Source: Roseinatronobacter thiooxidans (GTDB lineage: Bacteria > Pseudomonadota > Alphaproteobacteria > Rhodobacterales > Rhodobacteraceae). From it: a stretch of DNA of 64,000 nucleotides. Positions within the stretch are counted from its first letter, which is position 1, and the number at the start of each line of letters is the position of its first letter. The DNA is taken from assembly GCF_001870675.1 (NCBI RefSeq), contig NZ_MEHT01000045.1:186001-250000 (forward strand). Reading direction: 5' to 3'. The position numbers and the translations under genes were made by a program. This document shows, in pieces, positions 55,962 to 64,000 of the stretch. The notes under the pieces were generated by a model. That model was given only the letters and a program-made list of their open reading frames with translations, made no database searches and was not told the origin of the DNA.

Positions 55962-56843
55962 TTAGGCGGGTTGTGCAAACTCGTCGCAGCTATATCCTTG
56001 CAGATATAACAGCGCCGTCAGATCGCCATGATTGATGCGCAAATCGCATTCTGCGGCCACAGCGGGTTTTGCATGCAGGGCAACGCCTGCGCCCGCGCGC
56101 CCCAGCATGCCCAGATCATTGGCCCCGTCGCCCACGGCCATCACATCTGCAGGCGACAGGCCCAGCCGCGCGCTGATCTCGTCCAGCGCGGCCACCTTCG
56201 CTTCGCGGCCCAGAATCGGGTCCGCGACAGTGCCTGCCAGTTTTCCACCGTCAATATGCAGCGTATTGGCGCGATGCTCGTCAAAGGCCAAAGCCTGCGC
56301 CACATGCGCGGTAAAGGCCGTGAACCCGCCCGAGACCAAGGCAGCATAGCCGCCATTGGCCTTCATCGTGGCAATCAATTCGCGCCCGCCGGGGGTAAAG
56401 GTGATGCGCGCGGCCAGAACCTTGGCGATGACGCTTGCATCCAGCCCTTTCAATAGCGCCACGCGTTCGCGCAGCGCCTGTTCAAATTCCAGCTCGCCAT
56501 TCATCGCGCGCGCGGTAATGCCTGCGACATATTCCCCCACGCCCGCCTCATCTGCCAGCTCGTCAATGCATTCCTGCCCGATCATGGTGCTGTCCATATC
56601 GGCCAGCAACATCTGCTTGCGCCGCCCTTCTTGGCGCTGCACCGCCAGATCAATGCCCAATGGCTGCAAATCAGCCCAGACCTGCCACAGGTTTTCAGGC
56701 ATCACATCCAGCGAGAACTCAGCCGCCACGCCCGGGTTCAGCCACAGCGCCGCGCCCCCGCCCCATGCGTTGCGCAACGCCTCGACCGTGGTGGCGTCCA
56801 GCTTGGGGGTGGCGGGGTTGGTCAGCAATGTGGCGACATACAT
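55962..56843 (-). CDS. serB: Phosphoserine phosphatase
   Basis: SerB (293 residues) hydrolyses phosphoserine to serine, the last step of serine synthesis. HAD motifs: LLADMDSTMIGQECIDELAD (DxDST), VSGGFTAFTAHVAQ and GDGANDLGMLGRAGAGVAL. The N-terminal 90 residues resemble an ACT-like regulatory part. ATG 56843 (MYVATLLTNPATPK) is used; an open extension to 57011 would run through the serC leader. It is divergent from serC-serA with a 166-base gap, so the whole pathway is together. Confidence 0.95.
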   Translation of the reverse strand: MYVATLLTNPATPKLDATTVEALRNAWGGGAALWLNPGVAAEFSLDVMPENLWQVWADLQPLGIDLAVQRQEGRRKQMLLADMDSTMIGQECIDELADEAGVGEYVAGITARAMNGELEFEQALRERVALLKGLDASVIAKVLAARITFTPGGRELIATMKANGGYAALVSGGFTAFTAHVAQALAFDEHRANTLHIDGGKLAGTVADPILGREAKVAALDEISARLGLSPADVMAVGDGANDLGMLGRAGAGVALHAKPAVAAECDLRINHGDLTALLYLQGYSCDEFAQPA

Positions 56844-56929
56844 GGGGCTAATCCGGGGCAAGTTTCCGATGGTGAACAGGCTGCGTCGTTTTTGCGCGCT
56901 CAAGCGGCGCTCTAGTGCAATTTTCCATC

Positions 56930-57009
56930 TTGTGCCAGCACCGATTGCGCCGTAGACGCTGCCTTGGGACACCCTTCCCCAACGAAGGGCAAATATCTGG
57001 AAGGATACC
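56930..57009 (+). ncRNA. serC-type leader RNA (alphaproteobacterial serC motif)
   Basis: Alphaproteobacterial serC genes often carry a conserved 5' RNA (Rfam serC motif). Here a hairpin CCCTT-CCCCAACG-AAGGG (56972-56989) lies just before the Shine-Dalgarno GGAAGG (56999-57004). The CCTTCC at 56973-56978 is exactly complementary to GGAAGG, so the hairpin and a ribosome-site-blocking pairing are mutually exclusive. The mechanism is inference; the RNA family is recalled, not searched. Confidence 0.5.
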
Positions 57010-58164
57010 ATGTCGATACCCGCTCAACCGGCCAAGCGCCCGGCAAATCCGCGCTTTTCTTCTGGCCCCTGTGCCAAAATCCCCACATTTGAATTGGCAA
57101 AACTGGCTGATGCGCCCTTGGGCCGCTCGCACCGTGCCGCTGTGGGCAAAGCCAAGCTGAAAGCCGCGATTGACGGTACGCGCGACATCCTTGGCGTGCC
57201 TGCCGATCATCATATCGGCATCGTTCCCGCCTCTGACACTGGCGCAGTTGAAATGGCGATGTGGTCACTCTTGGGTGCGCGCAAGACCACGATGGTTGCA
57301 TGGGAAAGCTTTGGCGCAGGCTGGGTGACAGATGCGGTCAAGCAACTGAAACTGGATGCCGAGGTCAAGACCGCCGATTACGGCCAGATCGTCGATATGG
57401 CCAGCATCGATTATGACACAGATGTTGTGTTCACATGGAACGGCACCACCTCTGGCGTGCGCATGCCGCATGGGGACATGATCCCCGCCAACCGCGCAGG
57501 GCTGACCATTTGTGACGCCACATCGGCGGCCTTTGCGATGGACCTGCCTTGGGACAAGCTGGATGTCGTGACCTTCTCGTGGCAGAAAGTCATGGGCGGC
57601 GAGGCGGCGCATGGCATGCTGATCCTGTCCCCCCGCGCGGTCGAACGGCTGGAAAGCTACACGCCGCCATGGCCCATGCCCAAGATTTTCCGCATGACCA
57701 AGGGCGGCAAGCTGATTGACGGCATATTCAAGGGCGAGACGATCAACACCCCTTCCATGCTGGCGGTCGAAGATTACCTGCTGGCGCTGGATTGGGCGCG
57801 CGAGATTGGCGGCCTGCCTGCCCTGATCGCGCGGTGCGACGCCAATGCAGACGTCATCGCGCAGTTTTGCGCCGCGAATGACTGGATCGCCAATCTGGCC
57901 GAAGATCCTGCAACAGCCTCGACCACCAGTGTGTGCCTGAAATTCACCGATGCCAGCATTACCGATGGTGCGGCTTTCGCCAAAGCGGTTGCAAAGCGGC
58001 TGGAGAAAGAGGGCGTGGCGCTGGATATCGGGGCGTATCGTGACGCGCCTGCGGGCTTGCGCATCTGGTGTGGCGCGACGGTCCAGACCTCGGATATCGA
58101 GGCGCTAATGCCATGGCTGGACTGGGCCTATCATACAGAACGCGCGGCACTGGCCACCGGCTGA
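57010..58164 (+). CDS. serC: Phosphoserine aminotransferase
   Basis: SerC (384 residues) makes phosphoserine from phosphohydroxypyruvate with glutamate and PLP. It is the class V type found in alphaproteobacteria: [40 protein letters not shown] with the PLP lysine, and [20 protein letters not shown], ending with a RIWCGATV segment. It is preceded by the leader and GGAAGG, and serA follows 66 bases later. Confidence 0.95.
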   Translation: MSIPAQPAKRPANPRFSSGPCAKIPTFELAKLADAPLGRSHRAAVGKAKLKAAIDGTRDILGVPADHHIGIVPASDTGAVEMAMWSLLGARKTTMVAWESFGAGWVTDAVKQLKLDAEVKTADYGQIVDMASIDYDTDVVFTWNGTTSGVRMPHGDMIPANRAGLTICDATSAAFAMDLPWDKLDVVTFSWQKVMGGEAAHGMLILSPRAVERLESYTPPWPMPKIFRMTKGGKLIDGIFKGETINTPSMLAVEDYLLALDWAREIGGLPALIARCDANADVIAQFCAANDWIANLAEDPATASTTSVCLKFTDASITDGAAFAKAVAKRLEKEGVALDIGAYRDAPAGLRIWCGATVQTSDIEALMPWLDWAYHTERAALATG

Positions 58165-58230
58165 GTGCAGCATTGTGGCGGGCTTGACCCGCCACCTCTT
58201 CCCCCATTTTTCATGCAAGGAGCCACGATC

Positions 58231-59826
58231 ATGGCACCCAAAGTTCTCGTATCCGACAAACTGTCTGAAACTGCCGTCCAGATTTTCCGCGATCGCGGGG
58301 TCGAGGTGGATTACCTGCCCAATCTGGGCAAGGACAAAGAAAAACTGCTCGAAGTCATTGGCCAGTATGACGGGCTTGCCATCCGCTCGGCCACCAAGGT
58401 GACGGAAAAGATTCTCGAAGCGGCCACCAATCTGAAAGTCGTGGGCCGCGCGGGTATTGGCGTGGACAATGTCGATATTCCTGCCGCCTCTAAAAAAGGG
58501 GTGATCGTGATGAACACGCCTTTCGGCAACTCGGTCACCACTGCCGAACACGCCATCTCGCTGATGATGGCCGTTGCGCGCCAGATCCCAGAGGCCAATG
58601 CCTCGACCCATGCAGGAAAATGGGAAAAGTCGCGTTTCATGGGGGTGGAGCTGACCGCCAAAACGCTGGGTGTCATCGGGGCTGGCAATATTGGCGGCAT
58701 CGTGTGCGACCGCGCGCTGGGGCTGAAGATGAAGGTTGTCGCCTATGATCCGTTCCTGAGCGAGGAGCGCGCGACGAAACTGGGCGTCACCAAAGTGGAT
58801 CTGGACACGCTGCTTGCGCGGGCGGATTTCATCACCCTGCATGTGCCGCTGACCGACAAGACCCGCAATATTCTGTCGGCACAAAACCTTGCCAAAACGA
58901 AAAAAGGCGTGCGGATCATCAACTGTGCGCGCGGCGGGCTGATTGACGAGGACGCTTTGGCCGAGGCGCTGAAATCCGGCCATGTCGCGGGGGCCGCACT
59001 CGATGTGTTCGCCGTTGAGCCTGCCACCGAAAGCCCGCTCTTCGGCATGCCGAATGTGGTTGTCACCCCGCATCTGGGCGCCTCTACCACCGAGGCGCAG
59101 GAAAACGTGGCCCTGCAAGTGGCTGAACAGATGTCGGATTACCTGTTGTCAGGTGCGGTGCAAAACGCGCTCAACATGCCATCGGTCACCGCCGAGGAAG
59201 CGCGGATCATGGGGCCGTGGCTGAAACTGGCCGCACATCTGGGTGCCTTTGCAGGCCAGATGACAGACGAGCCGATCAAGGCCATCAACATCCTTTATGA
59301 TGGCAAGGTCGCGGATATGAACCTTGACGCGCTGGGGTGCGGCGTGATTGCAGGCATCATGAAAGCCACCAACCCCGATGTGAACATGGTGTCCGCGCCT
59401 GTGGTCGCCAAAGAACGCGGTGTGCAGATTTCGACCACCACACAGGCGAAATCGGGCGTGTTCGATGCCTATATCAAGCTGACAGTCGTGACCGACACGC
59501 GCGAGCGGTCCATTGCGGGCACGGTCTTTTCAGATGGCAAGCCGCGCTTCATCCAGATCAAGGGCATCACCCTTGACGCGGAAGTGGGCAATCACATGCT
59601 CTACACCACCAACGAAGACATGCCCGGCATTATCGGCACCTTGGGCCAGACCATGGGCGAGAATGGCGTGAATATCGCCAACTTCACCTTGGGCCGGTCC
59701 GAGGCGGGCAAGGATGCGATTGCCCTGCTGTATCTTGACGCCCCCGCCCCCGAGAGCGTGTTGGACAAGCTGCGCGCGACAGGCTTGTTCAAACAAGTGC
59801 GCCCGCTTGCCTTTGACGTAGCCTGA
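58231..59826 (+). CDS. serA: D-3-phosphoglycerate dehydrogenase
   Basis: SerA (531 residues) starts serine synthesis by oxidising 3-phosphoglycerate with NAD. It is the long form: substrate domain (KVLVSDKLSETAVQIFRDRG), Rossmann motif TLGVIGAGNIGGIVCDRALG, catalytic NCARGGLIDEDALAEAL and GASTTEAQENVALQVAEQM, an intermediate regulatory domain, and a C-terminal ACT domain (MPGIIGTLGQTMGENGVNIA). ATG 58231 (MAPKVLVSDK) has GGAG upstream. Serine feedback through the ACT domain is likely from the family. Confidence 0.97.
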   Translation: MAPKVLVSDKLSETAVQIFRDRGVEVDYLPNLGKDKEKLLEVIGQYDGLAIRSATKVTEKILEAATNLKVVGRAGIGVDNVDIPAASKKGVIVMNTPFGNSVTTAEHAISLMMAVARQIPEANASTHAGKWEKSRFMGVELTAKTLGVIGAGNIGGIVCDRALGLKMKVVAYDPFLSEERATKLGVTKVDLDTLLARADFITLHVPLTDKTRNILSAQNLAKTKKGVRIINCARGGLIDEDALAEALKSGHVAGAALDVFAVEPATESPLFGMPNVVVTPHLGASTTEAQENVALQVAEQMSDYLLSGAVQNALNMPSVTAEEARIMGPWLKLAAHLGAFAGQMTDEPIKAINILYDGKVADMNLDALGCGVIAGIMKATNPDVNMVSAPVVAKERGVQISTTTQAKSGVFDAYIKLTVVTDTRERSIAGTVFSDGKPRFIQIKGITLDAEVGNHMLYTTNEDMPGIIGTLGQTMGENGVNIANFTLGRSEAGKDAIALLYLDAPAPESVLDKLRATGLFKQVRPLAFDVA

Positions 59827-59835
59827 AGACTTGGC

Positions 59836-59866
59836 GTGACGCCTTGGACTTGACCCAAGGCGTCAC
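59836..59866 (+). repeat. Perfect 12-bp inverted repeat after serA
   Basis: GTGACGCCTTGG pairs with CCAAGGCGTCAC around a 7-base loop. No T run follows, so it is an mRNA-protecting or Rho-linked hairpin rather than a classical terminator. Confidence 0.7.
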
Positions 59867-59907
59867 GGCTGGTTGTGTCCGCCTGCACGCAGTTGAAAAG
59901 GACGGTC

Positions 59908-60645
59908 ATGCGCAGCTATGCCATAGGCGACATTCACGGGCAGCTTGCCCTGTTGCACCAAGCCCATCGCTGGATCGAGGCCGACCGCAAGCGTTGCGGC
60001 GACCCGGATGCGCCCATCGTGCATCTGGGCGATCTGGTGGACAGGGGACCGGATAGCGCAGGCGTTGTCCGGTATCTGCGCGCGGGCCTGCAAGGTGGGG
60101 CGCCTTGGGTGGTGCTGAAAGGCAACCACGACCGCCTGTTCGAGAAATTCCTGACCGATCCTAACTGGCACGACCCGAATTTGCGCGCGGAGGTTACTTA
60201 CCTGCACCCTGCGATTGGCGGGGCAGAAACGCTGATGTCTTACGGGCTGTTCCGGCCCACCTCGTTCCATATCAAGCGCGCGCGGGCACAGGTTCTGGAT
60301 GCCATCGCACCCGAAGACATTGCCTTTCTGCGCGACCTGCCGCTGCATTACGCTTATGCCGGTGTGCTGCATGTCCATGCAGGCATTCGCCCCGGTGTAC
60401 CGCTATCGCAGCAGGCCGAACAGGATCTGGTCTGGATCCGCGACCCGTTCCTGATGGACACGCGCGATCACGGGCCACTTATCGTTCACGGGCACACAGC
60501 GTTGCATGCCCCCAAGCACTACCGCAACCGCGTGAATATCGACAGCCGCGCCGGATATGGCGGCCCCCTGACCGCGATTGTCATTGAAAACCGGCAGGTA
60601 TCCGTGCTGACCGAGTCAGGACGCCTGCCATTGACCCCGCATTAA
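59908..60645 (+). CDS. Metallophosphoesterase (PP1-like serine/threonine phosphatase / ApaH-like)
   Basis: A 245-residue calcineurin-type phosphoesterase. Metal motifs in order: [44 protein letters not shown] and [10 protein letters not shown]. This matches bacterial PrpA/ApaH-type proteins that dephosphorylate proteins or hydrolyse dinucleoside polyphosphates; which is not clear. ATG 59908 ([12 protein letters not shown]) is preferred over the upstream in-frame start at 59875. It overlaps the convergent htpX by four bases. Confidence 0.88.
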   Translation: MRSYAIGDIHGQLALLHQAHRWIEADRKRCGDPDAPIVHLGDLVDRGPDSAGVVRYLRAGLQGGAPWVVLKGNHDRLFEKFLTDPNWHDPNLRAEVTYLHPAIGGAETLMSYGLFRPTSFHIKRARAQVLDAIAPEDIAFLRDLPLHYAYAGVLHVHAGIRPGVPLSQQAEQDLVWIRDPFLMDTRDHGPLIVHGHTALHAPKHYRNRVNIDSRAGYGGPLTAIVIENRQVSVLTESGRLPLTPH

Positions 60646-61529
60646 CCCCAAGGGTTCTGGGCACGGGCTGGCATGGCAGGGCGAATGCCGTTTTCCTGTG
60701 CCAGCCGCGTCAAGGCCGCGATGCGGTTTTCGGTGTTCGGGTGGGTTGAAAACAGCTTGTCGCGCTTATGGACATGCAGCGGGTTGATGATGAACATATG
60801 CGCGGTCTGCGGGTTCTCTTCAGCCTTGTCATAATCGATGCGCGAGGCAAACCCCTGTATCTTTTCCAGCGCAGAGGCCAGCCAGAGCGGGTTGCCGCAA
60901 ATCTCGGCGCCCACGCGGTCTGCCTCATACTCGCGCGAGCGTGAAATGGCCATCTGCACCACCGCCGCCGCCAAGGGCGCAAGGATCATCACAGCAATGG
61001 CCGCAATAGCGCCCCCTGCCCCCTGATTACGCCCGCCGCGAAAGAACATCGCAAAATTTGCCAGCATCGAGATGGCACCCGCGAAAGTGGCCGTCACTGT
61101 CATGATCAGCGTGTCATAATTGCGGATATGCGCCAGTTCATGCGCCATCACCGCCGCCACCTCTTCGCGCGACATGCGCCGCAACAGGCCGGTTGTGGCA
61201 GCGACCGCCGCATTTTCAGGGTTTCGTCCTGTGGCAAAGGCATTGGGCTGGTCTTGGTCTATGACATAGACACGCGGATGCGGCATGCCTGCATCATCGG
61301 CCAACTGATGCACCATGCGCTGCAAATCGGGGTGGACCTGACTGTTGCATTCCTGCGCATTATGCATGCGCAACACAGCCTTGTCGGAATTCCAATAGGC
61401 ATAGGCATTCATGCCCGCCGCCACGGCAAAGGCAAGCAGCAGGCCCGCACCGCCCCCCAAAAGATAGCCAACCCCCATGAACAAGGCGGTCATTGCGGCC
61501 ATCAACATGGCTGTCTTGGTATACCCCAT
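60642..61529 (-). CDS. htpX: Membrane metalloprotease HtpX (M48)
   Basis: HtpX (295 residues) is an inner-membrane zinc protease of envelope stress response that works with FtsH on misfolded membrane proteins. Two N-terminal membrane segments ([20 protein letters not shown]), the zinc motif [14 protein letters not shown] (HExxH), the second pair of spans, and the third ligand in [13 protein letters not shown] are visible. ATG 61529 (MGYTKTAML) is used; a TTG just upstream is also in frame. Confidence 0.96.
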   Translation of the reverse strand: MGYTKTAMLMAAMTALFMGVGYLLGGGAGLLLAFAVAAGMNAYAYWNSDKAVLRMHNAQECNSQVHPDLQRMVHQLADDAGMPHPRVYVIDQDQPNAFATGRNPENAAVAATTGLLRRMSREEVAAVMAHELAHIRNYDTLIMTVTATFAGAISMLANFAMFFRGGRNQGAGGAIAAIAVMILAPLAAAVVQMAISRSREYEADRVGAEICGNPLWLASALEKIQGFASRIDYDKAEENPQTAHMFIINPLHVHKRDKLFSTHPNTENRIAALTRLAQENGIRPAMPARAQNPWG

Positions 61530-61645
61530 CAAGGCTCTCCCTCAGGTCATAAGCACTGTATCCGGTGCAGATATGGGCGGCAGGCCCTGGCTTTGCAAGC
61601 ATTTCAAACCGCACTTGCCCTTGCTCGTGCCGTCTGTATGGCGCG

Positions 61646-62203
61646 TTAGAAATTCTCCATCGCGCGGAAATCAATCTGTTCCAGAAGCGGGATCATCACA
61701 TCTGCATCCGCCCCTTCGGCCTGCACCAGAATGCGGTTGGCGACAATGGCTTTCAGGCTTTGGTCTTCGCGCAAGAACCGCACGCGGCCAATGCGTTCAA
61801 CCTGCCCGCCCATCTGGGCGATCATGGTTGAATTGCCCAGCATCATCCCAAGCTGTGCAACCATCGGGTTGTCGGCCATCAGCGTCAACTCGAACCTTCC
61901 CGCATCGCCCGAATAGACAGCCTTGGCCATTGTGCCCCCGCCCATGAAGCCCATCATCTGGCTGCCCTCGGTGTCCAGCGCGCGCGTCCAGCCATCGGGG
62001 GCGGGGGGCAGGAAATTTGCAAGCCCTTGGGCCTTTATCGCGCCCAACAGGCGTTGCGCCTGCGCCAGTTCATCCTCGGCATATTGGTAATCGCCGTCCT
62101 GATACGCCTCGATCGCGGTTTCCAGCGCCTCGACGAACGGGTCGGCATGGGCGGGCAAAGTGGTCAGGCAGGCGATGGTCGCAGCATAAATTGCGTGTTT
62201 CAT
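61646..62203 (-). CDS. Secreted protein of unknown function
   Basis: A 185-residue protein with a signal peptide (MKHAIYAATIACLTTLPAHA) and no lipobox. The mature part begins DPFVEALETAIEAYQDGDYQ with a TPR-like helix, then MMGFMGGGTMAKAVYSGDAG and a C-terminal VMIPLLEQIDFRAMENF. Residues are Met-rich. No known family is recognised. It lies downstream of the PfkB kinase gene on the same strand, 61 bases apart, and may be co-transcribed with it. Confidence 0.7.
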   Translation of the reverse strand: MKHAIYAATIACLTTLPAHADPFVEALETAIEAYQDGDYQYAEDELAQAQRLLGAIKAQGLANFLPPAPDGWTRALDTEGSQMMGFMGGGTMAKAVYSGDAGRFELTLMADNPMVAQLGMMLGNSTMIAQMGGQVERIGRVRFLREDQSLKAIVANRILVQAEGADADVMIPLLEQIDFRAMENF

Positions 62204-62264
62204 AGCTATCCCTCTGGCAAATATGGTGCCAGCCTGCCGCAGAGCCTGCATTCGCACAAGGAAT

Positions 62265-63260
62265 TTATGCGCCAATCAACCCTGCCCGCCGAAAGGCCGC
62301 GCGCAAATCGGTTTTGGGGCGCGCACCGATATGGCTGATGACTTCTGACGCGGCAATCACGCCCATGCGCCCTGCCGTTTCCAGATCGCGCCCTGTGGCC
62401 AGCCCATACAGGAACCCAGCGGCGAACTGGTCGCCCGCCCCTGTTGCATCGACCGGCACTGCGCGCGTGACGGGGATTTCCAGCTTGCGCCCTTGCGCGC
62501 ATATCCACACCGGATCGCCCGAGCGGGTACAAACCACAAGCGGGCAATCCTGCACCGCTTGGGCCAGCGCATCATCCAGATCATTCGCCTGATACAGCGA
62601 CACCCATTCCTGTTCATTCCCGATCACATAATCCATGTGATTGGCCACCAGATCGCGGAAATCGGCGCGGTGACGGTCCACACAGAACGGGTCAGACAGC
62701 GCAATCCCCGCCTTGCCCCCTGCCCCGCGACAGGCGCGCGCGGCCTTCAGGAAGGCGTCCTTTCCCTTGTCCTTGTCGAACAGATAGCCTTCCAGAAAGA
62801 CAATCTCGCTATCGGCCATCACGGATTCGTCCACATCCTCGGGGCCAAGTTCGGCAGAGATGCCAAGATAGGTGTTCATCGAGCGCTCGCCATCAGGCGT
62901 GACGAAAATCATGCTGCGCGAACTGGGCAATTCGCCCCCCGCAACGGGTGCATTGACAAAGCGCGTGCCCGCCGCCTCGGTGTCTTGGGCATAGAACCGC
63001 CCAAGATCGTCGTCATTCACACGCCCGACAAAGGCCGCTTTCAGCCCCAGCTTGCCCGCCCCCGCCAAAGTATTGGCAACCGACCCACCAGAGGCCTGCG
63101 CGCGGTCCGTCATGGCGTCATACAGCGTTTCGGCGCGCGCGCGCTCGATCAGTTGCATGATCCCTTTGTGAATGTCCATGCGGTCCAGAAACCTGTCATC
63201 CACAGTGGTGATGACATCGACAACCGCATTGCCGATTCCAGCGATATTATAAGTTTTCAT
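62265..63260 (-). CDS. PfkB-family sugar/nucleoside kinase (adenosine kinase type)
   Basis: A 331-residue ribokinase-fold kinase. The N-terminal YNIAGIGNAVVDVITTVDDR, then DRAQASGGSVANTLAGAGKL, MNTYLGISAELGPEDVDESV and the catalytic DATGAGDQFAAGFLYGLATG are diagnostic of PfkB proteins. In alphaproteobacteria this subgroup is annotated adenosine kinase, phosphorylating adenosine with ATP; sequence alone does not exclude another sugar. It overlaps nth by four bases. Confidence 0.88.
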   Translation of the reverse strand: MKTYNIAGIGNAVVDVITTVDDRFLDRMDIHKGIMQLIERARAETLYDAMTDRAQASGGSVANTLAGAGKLGLKAAFVGRVNDDDLGRFYAQDTEAAGTRFVNAPVAGGELPSSRSMIFVTPDGERSMNTYLGISAELGPEDVDESVMADSEIVFLEGYLFDKDKGKDAFLKAARACRGAGGKAGIALSDPFCVDRHRADFRDLVANHMDYVIGNEQEWVSLYQANDLDDALAQAVQDCPLVVCTRSGDPVWICAQGRKLEIPVTRAVPVDATGAGDQFAAGFLYGLATGRDLETAGRMGVIAASEVISHIGARPKTDLRAAFRRAGLIGA

Positions 63261-63901
63261 AGGGTTTTATCCTCGTATTGGCATAAATCGCGGATCAGGC
63301 AGGCGCCACAGGCGGGCTTGCGCGCCTTGCAGACATAGCGCCCATGCAAGATCAGCCAGTGATGGGCATGAAGCTGGTATTCGGCGGGAATGTGGTCTTC
63401 AATCGCGCGTTCAACCGCTGTGACATCGCGCCCGGGGCAGATGCCGGTGCGGTTGCCGATGCGGAAAATATGGGTGTCCACGGCCTGCGCGGGCATGCCC
63501 CACCACATGTTCAGCACGACATTCGCAGTCTTGCGCCCCACACCGGGCAGTGATTGCAGCGCCGCGCGGCTGGACGGCACCTCGCCGCCATATTGATCTA
63601 CCAGAATTTGGCTGAGTTTGATGACATTCTTGGCCTTGTTGCGAAACAGGCCGATGGTCTTGATATGCGCGATCAGCCCTTCTTCGCCCAAATCCAGCAT
63701 TTTTTGGGGCGTGTCGGCAATCTGGAACAGCGCGCGGGTGGCCTTGTTCACGCCCACATCGGTGGCCTGTGCCGACAATGCGACCGCTACGACCAGCGTA
63801 TAGACATTGACATGCTCCAGCTCGCCCTTCGGCTCTGGGTCGGCCGCGTGAAAGCGGCGAAATATCTCTCGGATTGTGGAATAATCGAGTTGCTGGGCCA
63901 T
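63257..63901 (-). CDS. nth: Endonuclease III (DNA glycosylase/AP lyase)
   Basis: Nth (214 residues) removes oxidised pyrimidines from DNA and cuts the abasic site. The helix-hairpin-helix SLPGVGRKTANVVLNMWWG contains the catalytic Lys, with the Asp in VDTHIFRIGNRTG; the [4Fe-4S] ligands are visible as C-x6-C-x2-C-x5-C in CKARKPACGACLIRDLC. ATG 63901 (MAQQLDYSTI) is used; an upstream in-frame ATG at 63916 is less likely. Confidence 0.96.
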   Translation of the reverse strand: MAQQLDYSTIREIFRRFHAADPEPKGELEHVNVYTLVVAVALSAQATDVGVNKATRALFQIADTPQKMLDLGEEGLIAHIKTIGLFRNKAKNVIKLSQILVDQYGGEVPSSRAALQSLPGVGRKTANVVLNMWWGMPAQAVDTHIFRIGNRTGICPGRDVTAVERAIEDHIPAEYQLHAHHWLILHGRYVCKARKPACGACLIRDLCQYEDKTL

Positions 63902-63940
63902 GCGCTTCCTATGCAATGCAGATCGGTCAGGGGCAAGAGC

Positions 63941-64000
63941 CTATGCCTGCGCCATTTCGCCCAAGCCCAGCGCGGCGCAATCGCGCAGCAGGGCGCGCGC
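63941..64000 (-). CDS. 3' end of an unidentified gene (cut by window end)
   Basis: On the minus strand the frame from 64000 reads ARALLRDCAALGLGEMAQA and a TAG stop at 63941, with the codon use of the surrounding genes. Only 19 residues are visible, so no family can be named. It would lie 39 bases upstream of nth and may share a transcript. Confidence 0.4.
   Translation of the reverse strand, partial: ARALLRDCAALGLGEMAQA

Noticed and set aside
59836-59866. Rho-independent terminator after serA
   Set aside because: The 12-bp stem is perfect but is not followed by a T run.

Overview
The window is a gene-dense, GC-rich stretch of an alphaproteobacterial chromosome, most likely Rhodobacterales (Rhodobacteraceae). 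The evidence is the aapJQMP/bztABCD amino-acid transporter, the alphaproteobacterial flagellar set (DUF6468, MotE-like, ChpT), the mraZ-to-mraY cluster with a long leader, a serC-serA operon behind a serC-type leader, ornithine-lipid genes olsB-olsA, and a DUF1127 gene followed by hairpins with CUCCUCC loops as described for Rhodobacter CcsR RNAs. Genus cannot be fixed from the sequence.

Layout. 1-5225: end of the succinate dehydrogenase operon (sdhA 3' end, a small lipoprotein gene, sdhB), a ClpP-fold-like periplasmic protein, a small membrane protein, a DUF1989 protein and lepA. 5243-7669: accessory island, an AT-rich membrane-protein gene split by an IS110/IS1111-type insertion sequence, then a DUF4160-DUF2442 pair. 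7691-12386: a dispersed repeat (copy 1), tRNA-Tyr, rlmB, galM, a lipoprotein, purMN and a CAT-anticodon tRNA. 12643-17149: aapJQMP. 17187-19168: sdhE, an XRE regulator and an aspartate aminotransferase. 19229-26981: mraZ-rsmH-ftsL-ftsI-murE-murF-mraY on the minus strand, preceded by a 740-bp leader with MraZ-type boxes, a strong internal terminator and a GANTC cluster. 27724-30096: mrp, a HIT protein, and the DUF1127 gene with a six-hairpin CcsR-like array. 30123-37310: uvrD, an FMN alpha-hydroxyacid oxidase and pyruvate carboxylase. 37482-45345: two divergent flagellar operons (fliF-fliH-fliN-fliP and fliL-DUF6468-motE-motA-large secreted protein) with CtrA-like sites. 45554-54619: a sensor kinase, M32 carboxypeptidase, heme A synthase, repeat copy 2, a TrmJ-type methylase, a ThiE-like protein, olsB-olsA, DUF3553 and chpT sharing a 9-bp start overlap, and a lipoprotein. 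54683-64000: an M20 amidohydrolase, serB divergent from serC-serA, a phosphatase, htpX, a secreted protein, a PfkB kinase, nth and a cut-off gene.

How it fits together. Most of the window is core metabolism and cell-envelope or motility machinery. ChpT relays phosphate to CtrA, and CtrA-like half-sites lie in front of both flagellar operons. The most unusual parts are non-coding: the CcsR-like array with six hairpins, the mraZ leader (probable UpsM-type sRNA), the serC leader, the probable bridge/seekRNA region of the insertion sequence, and a two-copy repeat with long imperfect inverted ends. Function and coordinates rest on reading the sequence; no database search was possible.
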